DNA of 64,000 nucleotides from Mactra quadrangularis (GCA_025267735.1 CM046301.1:67351872-67415871); one strand, 5' to 3'. Counted from the stretch's first letter, positions 12,519 through 23,794 are shown. The notes: a model not told the origin generated them from the sequence alone. Program-made: numbers and translations.

Positions 12519-12757
12519 TTAGTACCAAAAGTTCTTCAACAAATGACATTTTGAGAAAAACTGATTATGCGTAGGCCTATCACAGGTAATTTTATTAAAT
12601 CAAATCTTTTTAATGTAAAAAAGCTTGAATCATATATTGATAGACTATTTAATATTGATTTTACAATTTGCTTCAAAAACTGTTTATTTCATGAGAAAAT
12701 GTGAATAGGTTAATCCTTGAACTAGATTTTCCCAAGTACTTTTGAAGGACGCCTTAT
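12519..12757. mobile_element. Tc1/mariner-like MITE (family M2)
   Basis: The left end AGTACCAAAAGTTCTTC and the right end CCAAGTACTTTTGAAGGACG are inverted versions of each other and match the M2 family. Length 239 bp, non-coding. Confidence 0.5.
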
Positions 12758-14730
12758 ATTCATAAAGACGTCGGTTACTCTATGTTGTATAATCATTGTT
12801 TGTTATGGAACATTTTACGTGATTTTCTCCTGGTATATTCTATTATTATTCTTTATTATTTACATAAATCATAAAACAAAGAATCTATCAATGTATTGTT
12901 TCTTACAAACTTACAGACATGGTTTTACTTGGCACCAAACTCTGGCAGATATTGTTTTAGTCATAACTTAGCCAACTTTATAACAATACACTATTATAGA
13001 TTATATCATATTACACAATATGGATGGTTTCAATTTGTTTTCCAGGGAAGTACATTCAACCCTAAGCAGAAATACAAATTGCTTATCGCACAGCCGCCCA
13101 ATTCGAATAGATAGGAATTTTTAAGGCGATTTAATTAAAAACAAAACTTGATTGGCCCAGGTGGCAAGTGATGTTAGTCATTCACAAGCTTAGGCTGCCG
13201 ATAAGAATTTCCAAAATTGCTTGTTATGCTATCATTGTCTTGATGATCAAAACAGAATTGATCTTGCATAATTATGACTTTTCTACTTGGAGAGACAACT
13301 ACATTTTGATCTGAAGTGACCTAGTACATACATTGGTAAATATCTTTTCCTGAGATATTAAAATTTCAATTTGAAGCCTTGAATTAAGATTAGTTAGATA
13401 TATTCAACATTTGTAAAGAGGTGCCACGAACCCCCAGATCATCCCAAACCGGTTTCGCTCAGGAAAACACAGCTCCAGAAATATATTCTTTGACTGTAAA
13501 AATATTGTGGAATTTTATAGTTTCTACCAGAAAATCGTTAACAGACAAGAAGTTAATTGTTTTACAGTAAATTCTACTTGGAATGTTTATTTACTTAGTA
13601 AAGTATACAGTGATTATATTGTCATACAGACGACGCCCAACTTACAGTTCCTTAGTTTCAGGATTTTAAAATAAATGAGTCAACATTCAACTTTCTCACG
13701 TTTTATCAATGTAACATGAAATACGCCTACACTTGTGATGATACATCTAAACTCTTAGATTGAAAATCTGCTAGAATCATTAGAGTTGATATGAACTCTC
13801 CTCGGTGAGTTATGAGAACACATGCATGTTTTATTATACGGAAATGCCAAGCTGGTTCCTGAATCATTCTTGATGAAAACTCATTTTAAGTCAAAGGCAC
13901 TAAACATTTATAAATTTTATGTGAGTTTTCTAATCAATTCCAAACGGATTTTTAAGGCATAGATTTGACAAAACATAATTTCATACATGTGACCGATCAA
14001 CTCGAAAAAGAAATTTACTTGAATTCTTAAAATGATCACTGTAAAATATATCAAACTTATTATGTTAACATTGATTTATGGGAAATTCATTTCAATGGTC
14101 AGTAGTTTTTCTTATTTGAATTATACCAAAAAACAACAATGTATTAAAACTTTCTGAGATTTGAAGCCAACTGACGAATCATTCATTAATGATTAATATA
14201 AAAACATGTACAAGAGGTGTCCGAGTAGCTCGAAGACTTTATTAAAAACATTTCAGTTTCCACCTGGACCATCTTTAAAAATAAATTGTCGCCCATAAGA
14301 TATGTTGGTTGTCATGAACAATGAGGTGAATGTTAATTTTGGGCCCCTTTCTGTACCTTAAATGACAATCCCATCAATCAAAGATAACATCATAAAAGAG
14401 TGGAATTACGTACAGTTTTGCCACAAGAATGTATAAATCAGACGTGCACACACCTTGTCTGAATGGTTAACCATTTTACAAGTCTGTCTTTATATTTGTT
14501 TACAGTTGTTAATGACAACAGTGCTTAATTTGACAACATTTTCTGACATTGTAGTTAACACAAGATGTCAATACATGTATAAGCGTTAGATTTTAGAAAC
14601 ATGTTTTACTGTAAACAATGTCTGACAAAGTAGTTATATAATTTAGTAAAAGTAGGTTCTAATGTGAAATATTGTCTATTTTACAATGATAAAGAGTTTG
14701 GTGAAGAATCTTTCATGAGAATCTCGTGTG
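12758..14730. other. No gene supported
   Basis: AT-rich sequence with no supported coding frame. A possible tRNA-like head (GGTGTCCGAGTAGCTCGAAG) lies at about 14216, too weak to call. Confidence 0.45.
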
Positions 14731-14731
14731 T

Positions 14732-15165
14732 AGAGCCGTACCATTCCGTACCTACATTATCACTGAATGTAGTGTAACCAGCGTGAACGGTGATACGTTG
14801 ACGATAGTCGAGGCTTGAAACGAATGTGCATCAAATGTTAAAAGTTAAAGTGCGATTAAAAGTCTGCTTCTATATACATGTTCAGCCGACTTTACAATCT
14901 TGTACAATAACTCCTTATCATTGAAATAACCCCCAGGCTGGTGATACCCCACAGTACCCATTTACACCTGAGTGGAGTGAAACCATTGTAGGTACATGTA
15001 TATTAATTTTCTTGCTCAGGACAATCAACAGTGCCCTTAGTGATTTTCAAACATACCACTGGACCACAATTCCGGTACCGAGCCGTACTATTCCGTACAG
15101 ACACTAATACTGAATGTAGTGAAACCGGTATGAACGATGATGCTTTGACGACACTGACATACCAG
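14732..15165. repeat. Direct repeat pair flanking a SINE fragment
   Basis: About 90 bp at 14732-14800 and 15080-15150 are related. Both contain GAGCCGTAC.ATTCCGTAC, ACTGAATGTAGTG.AACC and a GTGATACGTTGACGA-like segment. Between them lies a SINE-like piece in minus orientation (14935-15030) containing AAATGGGTACT and GAGCAAGAAAATT, also seen at 30861-31065. This looks like a duplication separated by a retroposon insertion. Confidence 0.5.
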
Positions 15166-15217
15166 AAATGTAAATGTATGTCAAAACATAATAGTCTGTA
15201 TAATGTATATGCTTGTT

Positions 15218-15315
15218 TGTTTGTTCGTTGGGTTTAACGCCGTAGCAACACATTGTATTGGTCATATAAGGGCGGTCGTCAACCTACTTACCTACCTCCT
15301 GAAAAGGCAAATGTA
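15218..15315 (-). mobile_element. SINE-B 3' fragment
   Basis: It carries GTTGGGTTTAACGCCGTAGC and GGTCATATAAGGGCGGTCGT, the 3' part of the SINE seen in full at 27034-27345, in the same minus orientation. The tRNA head is missing, as expected for a 5'-truncated insertion. Confidence 0.65.
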
Positions 15316-15759
15316 TGTGTATCGGGAGCGAGAAAAATGTTCAATTATATCGAAAATTCAAAAATGTGACCGGACCACCGTTCAGAATTTGTAGAATTCC
15401 TGACTTACAGATATCTCATATTACACGTACAGTGTTCTAGTACTATAATCTATCATCAAACAACAGATGCATACATCTTCTATCTCAGAAAACAATCCTT
15501 GCATTATAAAGATTCTTTACTTTTTTCAATTTATCATCTTTTAATGATTTTTGCAGGTGTGAAAAAAGTTTGAAATCTTATCTTAGATGAAAGGTAGCAC
15601 ACAGAATGGTAGCTTTGATATAAGACAACTAAAATAATAAACTTGAACATTTCTACCGGGAAGGTTATGATACATCAGGGACGTGAGGGTCAGACAATGT
15701 GTTTACCATACTTTATACAGGGCAGGTCTTGTGTCGAGAACTTGAGATCATACAATATA

Positions 15760-15991
15760 CAGTACCCTCCAAAAAGTGTTGAATAAAATTCTGTTTCAGG
15801 ATAAAACTATTCACATGTATCCATGCAAAAAGAAATGGAGAGTAATCTGAACAAGTTCCAAAATCATCATTTATTAGTTTATCAAAATATGATTCAATCT
15901 TTGATTATAATAAGCTTTAATAATTACTTGCTGTATTCATCATCAGTTTTTCCCAAAATGTCTTTTGTCTAAATACTTTTGAAGGACGCTG
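15760..15991. mobile_element. Tc1/mariner-like MITE (family M2)
   Basis: The ends CAGTACCCTCCAAAAAGTG and ACTTTTGAAGGACGCTG are inverted copies bounded by TA on each side (15758-15759 and 15992-15993), as expected for Tc1/mariner. Length 232 bp, no transposase. Internal motifs (AATTCTGTTT, ATTAGTTTATCA) are shared with 62873-63117. Confidence 0.7.
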
Positions 15992-15993
15992 TA

Positions 15994-16545
15994 TGTAGGT
16001 GATATAGGGTTTTGAAGCTATACTATTTTATGTCAACATGTAGAGTGTGGTGTAAATCAAATATAATTATATTGATCTTAAGTTCAACTTTAGGGATATG
16101 ATCCCAATAACTGTTTTGTTATGTAGACTATTAACTATAGTGCGTACAAAAAATAAAACGTGTTTTGGTAAACATTAAAAATGAGACAATTCATTTCAGG
16201 GGTAGGCAGTAATGAAAATAAAATTTGTGTAATTCATTTTAACAAAATTAACATGGTTGATAAACCACCACCACTTGGTAAATCATGCTTGCTATGGTAG
16301 AACGCTTTCCATTACACCAACAACTAAGACACAAGTAAAACATATCACAATTTTTTTATTTTAAAGTCATCCTGGGCATCCCTCTTCGTGGGCTAGTTCA
16401 TTGTATTGTTATTATAAACAGTGTTTTGTTTTTTGTACGCACTATATGTTCAAATTTAAAGAACAGTGTCAACTACTTGTATTGGTACTGTTCCCTCTGA
16501 ACAATGACCACCTCAAGTTCACTTCTCTCATGTACTGTCCAATGA
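15994..16545. other. No gene supported
   Basis: AT-rich sequence without convincing frames or RNA genes. Confidence 0.5.
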
Positions 16546-16555
16546 ACATCGTAAA

Positions 16556-16712
16556 TAGAGTTCCATTATTAGGATTATTAAATTCGATGATCTAAATAGC
16601 GAGATAGTTTAAATAGAGGGTCATTTTTTTCAAATTAATCATTGGATCTTAAATCACCAATAGTCGTATGGTTTTGCAATAAAGAAGTTGTCTTTATAGC
16701 GGAACTTCACTG
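16556..16712. mobile_element. Mariner/Tc1-like MITE (family M1)
   Basis: Inverted ends AGTTCCATTATTAGGATTAT and TTTATAGCGGAACTTCACTG, with the family core TCAAATTAATCATTGGATC and TTTTGCAATAAAGAAG. The leftmost bases of the left end are altered. Confidence 0.65.
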
Positions 16713-16998
16713 TATTGATAATGGATGGAGTTAATTACATAGAACACGTCTTAGGAGAATGTTTGCCCCTTGATTCTACTCAGTGGTCATTTTCATGGAC
16801 TAACCACTGTATACTACAATTGTATGTGGTTCACTATAATGACCCCGTTGATTTACTGGTCAGTTTTACTGTCTAGCTCGTAATGACCAATTATTTATTG
16901 ACCAGTATTACACCCCGGACAATTATATAGATATATATTTACATGAGGTTAACGTATTACTGATTACTTCAAGTAATGAAGATATTAGTTGTATATAA

Positions 16999-19535
16999 AA
17001 AGATTTAATACATAATGCAGACTGTAATCAGTCTGATTTTTGGAAATCAATGGGGAAAGTGGGTATAAGAGATAATACTGCTAATACTATTCCAATGGAA
17101 ATTGTTGATGAAAAAGGTAATCTTATACGTGACAAGGAAGTCGTTCTTAAAAAGTGGAAAAATGATTTTTATGCTCTTTATAATCCCACAAGTAATTCTG
17201 TAGTTGATCCCAATGTAGTTGATGTTTGTATTGATGTTCAATCAGATAATGTTAATGGTGTTTCCAGTCAAGATTTTTCACTGGCTGAAGTTAGGAAAGC
17301 TATTTTTGATATTAAGAAAGATAGAGCTATTGGTGCTGATGAACTTCCTGGTGAAATCTTTAAATGTCAGCCTGTTATCACTTTTTTACACACTATCTTT
17401 AACAAATGTTTTAATTCTGGGTATGTACCTGAAATTTGGAATAGAACTTTCATAAGACCAATCCCAAAGGGTTCGGGGGATCCTAAAGACCCTCTTTCAT
17501 ACCGGGGTATTGCTATCACCCCAGTTGTATACAAAATTTATTGTTCTCTTCTTAATAGTAGAATTTCTTCTTGGACCGATATGAATGATATTATTTTTGA
17601 AGGTCAAAACGGATTTCGTAAGGGAAGAAGCACAGTGGACCATATTCATTCTTTGACCAGTATTATTGACTCAAGGAAGAAACACAAACTCTCCACCTTT
17701 TGTGCCTTTATTGACTTTAAAAAGGCGTTTGATAGTATAAGTAGAGAATTACTTTATACAAAACTGACTAAATTGGGTTTCCATTCAAAATTAATAAATG
17801 CAGTTAAGTCCCTTTACCATGGGGTTTTTTATTCTGTAAAACTTAATAACTTTGTCACAGACTGGTTCTCTGTTAACACTGGGTTAAAACAAGGATGTTC
17901 ATTATCACCAATATTATTTAGTATCTACATTAATGACTTGGCTTTAAAACTCAAAGCAACTTGTATAGGAATTGATATTGATGGTGAAAATATTCCAATA
18001 CTATTATATGCTGATGACATTGTGCTTATAGCTTCGTCAGAAAATGATCTTCAATGTATGTTAAATATTCTTAATACTTGGTGCTCCAAGAATGTAATGT
18101 CTGTTAATCCTACTAAATCAAATATTGTTCATTTCCGAAACCCGTCTGTAAGTCAATCTGATTTCATTTTTAAACTAGGGGACACTACTCTTGAATATAC
18201 TAAACAATATAAATACTTAGGTTTAATGTTGACTGAGCATTTGGACTATTCTATTTCTGCAAAATTTGTGTCACAATCAGCCAATAGAGCTCTGGGTCTG
18301 CTCATCGCTAAAAGCAAAGTATTTGGCGGAATACCTTATAATGCCTTCACAAAATTATATGAAGCAACTGTTGTACCTGTAATCACCTATGCTTCATCAG
18401 TATGGGGTGTGAACTCTTTCTCTTGTATCAATGCGATCCAAAATAGAGCTGCTAGATATTTTCTTAATGTCGGGAGATATACTCCAAATGCCGCAGTCAA
18501 TGGTGATATAGGTTGGACTCCCTTAGTTTATAAATGTTGGAAAACAGTGCTTTCTTGTTGGTACAGATTTTGTAATATGGAGTTTTCCAGATTCAATAAG
18601 AAAATTTTTGTATGGGCTAATAATTTAAGCAATAGTAATTGTAAAAATTGGAACTATAAAGTTTGTCAGAAATTTAAACATTTTAATTTTGATATTTTTT
18701 GCGATATAAATTTTTCAACTACGAAACAAGCCATATTTTGCAATATGTTGCCTGCAATTCTGAATGATTTTGTACAGAACTGGAATAGGGATATTAATCA
18801 AGTCACTTCTAGGACGGGTATAGGGGGTAATAAGCTTAGATTGTATAAGTCTTTCAAAGATAATTATATAACAGAACCATATTGTAACATTGTTTTTAAT
18901 CGCTCCTATAGAGGGGCTCTTGCAAAATTTAGAAGTGGTACTGCTCCTATAGGTATTGAACTGGGAAGATATAATGGTTTAGATGTAAAAGACAGGACAT
19001 GTTTTCATTGTCATGGATTTGTTGAAGACGAAACACATGTTATGTTACATTGTCCTCTATACAGCACACTTAGAACAGAATTGTTAGTAAAAGCTTCATA
19101 CCTTAATACAAATTTCAATATACTCAGTGATTTAGAAAAGATGTGTTATCTGTTTACAAATTCTGACATTGTATTTTTAAGTGCCAAAACCTGTTTTAAC
19201 ATCTTAAAAAGACGAAAAACAATTCTTTATACTTAATTTAATACCTGACTTCATCCCTGTATAGATCATATATGTTTTATTTTTTGTGGTAGAACATTAT
19301 TTAATGTCAAAACGTTTGTGTTTTGTTTTTCCTTTTAAAGTTTTAAACAGTTTATCTGTACAAATGTTTTAATTGTTTAACACATATATAGAATAATGCT
19401 GTTTTAAATTTGTCTCTCATATTTCTTTTTAGAAAGGTTTACATGTTTTAAGACATTGTGTATATATAATTGTTTTATTATATTGTACATGTAAAGTGAG
19501 ACATTAATAAACATATCTTATCTTATCTTATCTTA
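16999..19535 (+). mobile_element. 5'-truncated non-LTR retrotransposon (LINE)
   Basis: The element has one long open frame with reverse transcriptase, an AATAAA at 19506-19511 and a terminal simple repeat of four TCTTA units (19516-19535). Non-LTR elements often end in such short repeats instead of poly(A). The frame is open from just after a TAA at 16996-16998, and upstream sequence encodes nothing like the apurinic endonuclease that normally precedes the RT. This copy is therefore truncated at its 5' end, the usual result of incomplete target-primed reverse transcription. No target-site duplication was found. The clade cannot be set by eye. Confidence 0.9.
17050..19236 (+). CDS. LINE reverse transcriptase (ORF2-like, N-terminally truncated)
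   Basis: The frame encodes 728 residues from the first ATG. It is open 17 codons further upstream, where the linker DFWKSMGKVGI is typical of the region between endonuclease and RT, so the ATG is probably not a native start. RT motifs appear in order: FRKGRSTVDHI (about 188-199), catalytic motif A FIDFKKAFDS with Asp222, motif B TGLKQGCSLSPILF (277-290), motif C YADD with Asp322 and Asp323, then WCSKNVMSVNPTKS (344-357) and YKYLGLML (387-394). A C-terminal zinc motif C651-X2-C654-X8-H663-X4-C668 follows, as in many LINEs. In an intact element this protein would nick the target and copy the RNA into DNA there. No stops or frameshifts interrupt it, suggesting a fairly recent insertion. This truncated copy is unlikely to be autonomous. 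Confidence 0.93.
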   Translation: MGKVGIRDNTANTIPMEIVDEKGNLIRDKEVVLKKWKNDFYALYNPTSNSVVDPNVVDVCIDVQSDNVNGVSSQDFSLAEVRKAIFDIKKDRAIGADELPGEIFKCQPVITFLHTIFNKCFNSGYVPEIWNRTFIRPIPKGSGDPKDPLSYRGIAITPVVYKIYCSLLNSRISSWTDMNDIIFEGQNGFRKGRSTVDHIHSLTSIIDSRKKHKLSTFCAFIDFKKAFDSISRELLYTKLTKLGFHSKLINAVKSLYHGVFYSVKLNNFVTDWFSVNTGLKQGCSLSPILFSIYINDLALKLKATCIGIDIDGENIPILLYADDIVLIASSENDLQCMLNILNTWCSKNVMSVNPTKSNIVHFRNPSVSQSDFIFKLGDTTLEYTKQYKYLGLMLTEHLDYSISAKFVSQSANRALGLLIAKSKVFGGIPYNAFTKLYEATVVPVITYASSVWGVNSFSCINAIQNRAARYFLNVGRYTPNAAVNGDIGWTPLVYKCWKTVLSCWYRFCNMEFSRFNKKIFVWANNLSNSNCKNWNYKVCQKFKHFNFDIFCDINFSTTKQAIFCNMLPAILNDFVQNWNRDINQVTSRTGIGGNKLRLYKSFKDNYITEPYCNIVFNRSYRGALAKFRSGTAPIGIELGRYNGLDVKDRTCFHCHGFVEDETHVMLHCPLYSTLRTELLVKASYLNTNFNILSDLEKMCYLFTNSDIVFLSAKTCFNILKRRKTILYT

Positions 19536-19539
19536 CAAG

Positions 19540-19925
19540 AAAGTAGACAGGTAGATGAAAGGTCTACATAATCAAATCAAACATTGTTCTTGTCTTGTAG
19601 ATCACTATTGTTATCTGAAAGTAACATGTCTACCCATCAATATGACAAGATGAAAATCTTACATTGCATTCATGCTTACAAAGTGAAATGTCATATAATT
19701 CGGTGCAAATATAAAATCTTATATTTTCATGGCAGTGAAAATAAAATATCAATATCACGTCAATTTGACGTCAATAAATGACGCCATCAACTTGGATAGA
19801 TGACATCATTTATAGAGGAGAAATGACGCGGTGTATGAATTTATGTAAAACATCGATAACATAACACAGAAAAGCATGAAAGAAACAGGGTATTGGTCAA
19901 CTTATTAATAAGATATTTGTACTTC
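19540..19925. other. No gene supported
   Basis: The region contains paired TGACGTCA-like segments (ATTTGACGTCAATAAATGACG around 19765) but no supported gene or repeat family. Confidence 0.4.
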
Positions 19926-19929
19926 AAAT

Positions 19930-20005
19930 TGTGAGCTCAATAAAATGACATTTTCACTCGCGGCTACGCCACTCTTGAAATTATGTTTTCTGAGCTGAAA
20001 TTGAT
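19930..20005 (+). repeat. Dispersed repeat R2, copy 1
   Basis: The phrase TGACATTTTCACTCGCGGCT..GCCACT followed by TTTCTGAGCT recurs at 49515-49600 and, inverted, at 29468-29545. It contains palindromic GTGGC..GCCAC and GAGCTC elements. Class unknown. Confidence 0.55.
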
Positions 20006-20069
20006 CTTGCACCAAAATTAAATAATATCCCATATACATGTGTATCTATACATCATTAAATAAACTTAC

Positions 20070-20426
20070 ATTATTAAAACGTGGGTTGGTTACTGTTGCT
20101 GCTACCCCTGGATGTGTTGTTGTTATACCAGGTTGTGTTGTTGTTCCATGGTTTGTTGTTGTTGTTATATTTCTTCTGGGATCTTCAATTTTAACATTAA
20201 CTTCAACGTCACCTTCCTCTTCCTCGGTCACGTGACTCTCGGCCACTGTAGGCAAGGTGTAAGACCTTTCTTTTGTTGTTGAACCTATGATAAGGTTCTC
20301 TCTCTGTGTGGGAGTCATACTTGGACTCGTCCAACCCCCTGTGGTACCTGGACCCCCTGGTCTCCGTACAGGGAATTCAACATTATCATAGGGCTGGTTG
20401 TCTAAGTCTGCAGACATTGTTTGCAT
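20070..20426 (-). CDS. Candidate first coding exon of an unidentified gene
   Basis: Read on the minus strand, an ATG at 20426 opens 119 codons (MQTMSADLDNQPYDNVEFP..) that end exactly at a consensus donor, AAT|GTAAGT, at 20069 (phase 0). A second ATG at 20417 is also possible, and an upstream in-frame stop lies about 36 bp before the first ATG. The product is acidic (an EEEE run) and rich in Thr, Gly and Pro, with no signal peptide or membrane span. It has a PYDNV tyrosine motif of the kind found in cytoplasmic tails. The composition differs from the AT-rich chance frames nearby (no Lys/Ile/Phe bias). It may be the cytoplasmic N-terminus of a membrane protein. Later exons would lie at lower coordinates and were not recognised. 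No family is assigned. Confidence 0.5.
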
Positions 20427-20444
20427 TGATAGTAAAACCACACC

Positions 20445-21060
20445 GAAGATATAGGTCTAGATTATAAAATATATTTTCAATTTTCAATTTCCACTGTATA
20501 TCCACAATGCATGTATTATCAACATCAAACGGTTAATTTTTAGTAATCTAATTTCTACCTTTTTTCACATAAATCTAAATATTTGTAAATCAATCACATG
20601 TAAATTCTAACAATTTAAAATGGATCTATACATAAACGAAATTAATCAACTCCAAATTTCAGTTTAGTTTTAAAATTTCTTTTTCAAACCTTAATTCTCA
20701 TCATTTTCAATGAAAGATAAAACTTTGCCAAAACATCCAGATAAAATATTAAAATTCTTAAAATCGCTAAATTCTTTTCAAGAAAAAATCCAAACTATTT
20801 AGTCATATGATATTAAACTCACTTTCAACACAACACAATGTTGTACAGTACTAGTGTTTCTATACAATGTTATGTTGATTACCTCACTATTTCATCAAGG
20901 TGCATCACTCACTCACAATAAGAATGTAAACCAAACATATGTTGTAAGATTTGAGCTAGCATTCTATCACAACAACAGTCTCATAGCAACATGTTCTAAT
21001 ATCTGCTAGGTTATATTCTATCTAACATACAAAGTCTCATTTCTGTCATACATCGCGTTT
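20445..21060. other. Upstream region of the minus-strand exon; no gene
   Basis: AT-rich sequence that would be the 5' flank or UTR of the exon at 20070-20426. A CT-rich stretch lies at 21064-21093. No clear TATA box or other element was identified. Confidence 0.4.
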
Positions 21061-21143
21061 TCTCGCGCTCTCTCTCTCTCTCTTTCTCTTCTTTCTGGGC
21101 AATGCTAGAATATAAATTTACCAGTTTTCGGAGGCTACTCTAC

Positions 21144-21803
21144 CTATACAGTGACGGATCAAGGAGGTTCATTTCAGGTTAAGTTCTGATGATACCTAAC
21201 TATACAGTGACGGATCAAGTAGGTTCATTTCAGGTTAAGTTCTGAGGATACCTAACTATACAGTTAAGGATCAAGGGGGTTCATTTCAGGTTAAGTTCTG
21301 AGGATACCTAACTATACAGTGACGGATCAAGGGGGTTCATTTCAGGTTAAGTTCTGAGGATACCTAACTATACAGTTAAGGATCAAGGGGGTTCATTTCA
21401 GGTTAAGTTCTGAGGATACCTAACTATACAGTGACGAATTTAGGGGGGGGGTTCATTTCAGGTTAAGTTCTGAGGATACCTAACTATACAGTGACGGATC
21501 GAGGGGGTTCATTTCAGGTTAAGTTCTGATGATACCTAACTATACAGTGACGGATCGAGGGGGTTCATTTCAGGTTAAGTTCTGATGATACCTAACTATA
21601 CAGTGACGGATCGAGGGGGTTCATTTCAGGTTAAGTTCTGATGATACCTAACTATACAGTGACGGATCAATGGGGTTCATTTCAGGTTAAGTTCTGATGA
21701 TACCTATCTATAAAGTGACGGATCAAGGGGGTTCATTTCAGGTAAAGTTCTGAGGATACCTAACTATTCAGTGTCGGATCAAGGGGGTTCATTTCAGGTT
21801 AAG
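21144..21803. repeat. 56-bp minisatellite, 12 copies
   Basis: Twelve consecutive copies of a 56-bp unit that starts CTATACAGTGACGGATC, continues GGGGGTTCATTTCAGG and ends GGATACCTAA. Units 3 and 5 share TTAAGGATC, units 7-9 share GATCGAGG, and units 8-10 carry TGATGATACC, so the array grew by local block duplications. Unit 6 carries an expanded G run. It is non-coding because stops occur in each frame. Confidence 0.95.
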
Positions 21804-22207
21804 GGCCGGGGTTCTGACTCCGATATATTTGTTTTATAATACAGTAAACCATCTCTACAACAGACAGGGTAAAGTTCGTACTAAAAGATCTGTTATAAAA
21901 AGTGACAGTTATATAAAAGCTGGCTATTAAATGGAAAAATGATTATTACTTCACGAAGTAGATTGTAGATGTTATTAATGTGTCTTTCATAGGTCCGAAA
22001 TCAGTTTGCGATTTTTGTTGCTTCGTTTTATATTGAGTTAGTGAAGCATAGTGGGGTTTTTTTGTAAAATAAAAAATATTCAATCAAAATCCTTTCTTGT
22101 AGGGGAGATTTTTAGTCTTTTTTGACGTACCCCTTGTGAAATGACGGTTAATAAAAGTATTCAACCAGTAAAATATTGATAATATCCACAGTACAGTGGT
22201 GTTTTAG

Positions 22208-22465
22208 ATGTTTATTTTACGGCGTCTCAACGCCGTGATATTGTGATGGGTAGTTTTTTGGAGCAATGGGCAAAAGTCACGTGACAAAAATCCTTTCGAT
22301 TTCTACTGCCGACATTTAATTGGCTTTTTCATGCAATCATTGTACAGCCCATATTCGTTAAAAGTTACGTAGAAAAAGCATCTTTTTCTAAACCATATAA
22401 ACTATATTTTTATCAACACACGATATATCAGCGTTTTATATTAACACATTTCCGCGAATCCTTTC
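22208..22465 (+). repeat. Dispersed repeat R1, copy 2
   Basis: It begins near the inverted pair ACGGCGTC..AACGCCGT. It shares long segments with 45395-45655 (AAAAATCCTTTCGATTTC, ATCAGCGTTTTATAT, AACACATTTCCGC) and with 830-1052 in reverse. A fragment of M1-type sequence (CAGTAAACC..) lies upstream at about 21842. Confidence 0.65.
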
Positions 22466-22469
22466 GACA

Positions 22470-23790
22470 CACTTGAAAAGCTCGTTTCCTATATTAGAGA
22501 GTTTTCTCTCTTGTTTCCTGATCAGGAAGTTAGTATTCTCTACTTAAACGCTGATCAAGAAATGATGAAATTTGGTTCCAAAATGATATTTTAACGACCA
22601 CAAGAACATTTCTTCTCTAAAACCCCTACCTCTCCCACCTCTCTAGATTGTTTATCCGTCCATGTTTTGGTTCATTTTGTCCAATGATGAATAATATTTC
22701 AAGTTTTGACATTTTCTAGTAAACTAAGGTTACATACATTAACAAGTGTAAAACGTGTCTATGAGAAGATTAATTGGAAACCCAGGAAGAGTTCTTCGTG
22801 TAAATTCTCTGATTTTCTGTCTTAGAAACTTATTTTGGCTAACTAACATAATTTACGTAAACAGTAAATTCAATTTAGAACATTTCAGATCTGGTACTGA
22901 CATATATTCTTACAACTACAAGGTAAAACAAGTTTAAAACTAATTCACTGATCGCCAGTTTGTATTGCGTTACCGGCTCGCATGATTTCTTATTTTAGAA
23001 CTCTTTTTGTTCATTGTAGCAACTTTTCGTTACTATTAATTCTTTCCTCTTTGGTCATTTTCTCGCGGTTTGTCAGACACCGCTTTTCTCCAATCTTTCT
23101 TACATTTACATAAAAAGTTTGGTGTTGCGAGAAAGCTATTGCAGTATACTTTATTGAGTACATGTATATATTTTGACACGTTTAAACATACCTAATGTTG
23201 TGACCTTATTGTCATCCATAATATTAAGAAAGGTTAACCTAGTAGGTGAAATAAGTTTGAAGTAAATGGGTGGACAAGACTTTGTTAACGCTGGACGGAC
23301 AGCCAAACAGACAGACGGACGACATGCGCCAAAACATAATACGAATAAAGGTCCCTTCGGGTGTTTAAGAAAACTTAGGCAAAGAGATGGTCTTAATCTG
23401 TTGAGCATCATCTCGAAGTCCTATACAAAGATTCTTCAAATTATTTGTCTGGGGTAAAATTTGGACCCACCCATAAGTCAAAAGTTTTACACAGAGTAAT
23501 AAATGGTACAATTAAAAATGGATATGTTGAACAATCTTCTTCTAAAGAGCTGTCATGCCTAGAACATCTATATGCTTCCAAGGGCATCTCCTTAAAATTT
23601 TCTTGAAGACTTTTCAATTTAACTGTCCGTGGGTCAAATTGGTTCCGTTTCAGGGGACATAATATTTTTACATACTCGTAGATATAAGGAAACATAATAT
23701 TATATGGAGCAGATAAACTTTTCTCAAGAACTTCTATATTTGATTTGTGGTATCGCCTTAATTAAATTCTTGATACTAAGACTGGGGATT
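22470..23790. other. No gene; GACGGAC-type simple repeat fragment
   Basis: No supported gene. Around 23285-23325 lies a GGACGGACAGCC..GACGGACGACATGCGCC segment followed by a CCTTCGGGTG phrase. This resembles the 3' region of a repeat common in bivalve genomes (recalled, not searched). Confidence 0.4.
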
Positions 23791-23794
23791 GAAC

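Noticed and set aside
17047..17241. 64-codon minus-strand frame
   Set aside because: Antisense shadow of the LINE reverse transcriptase.
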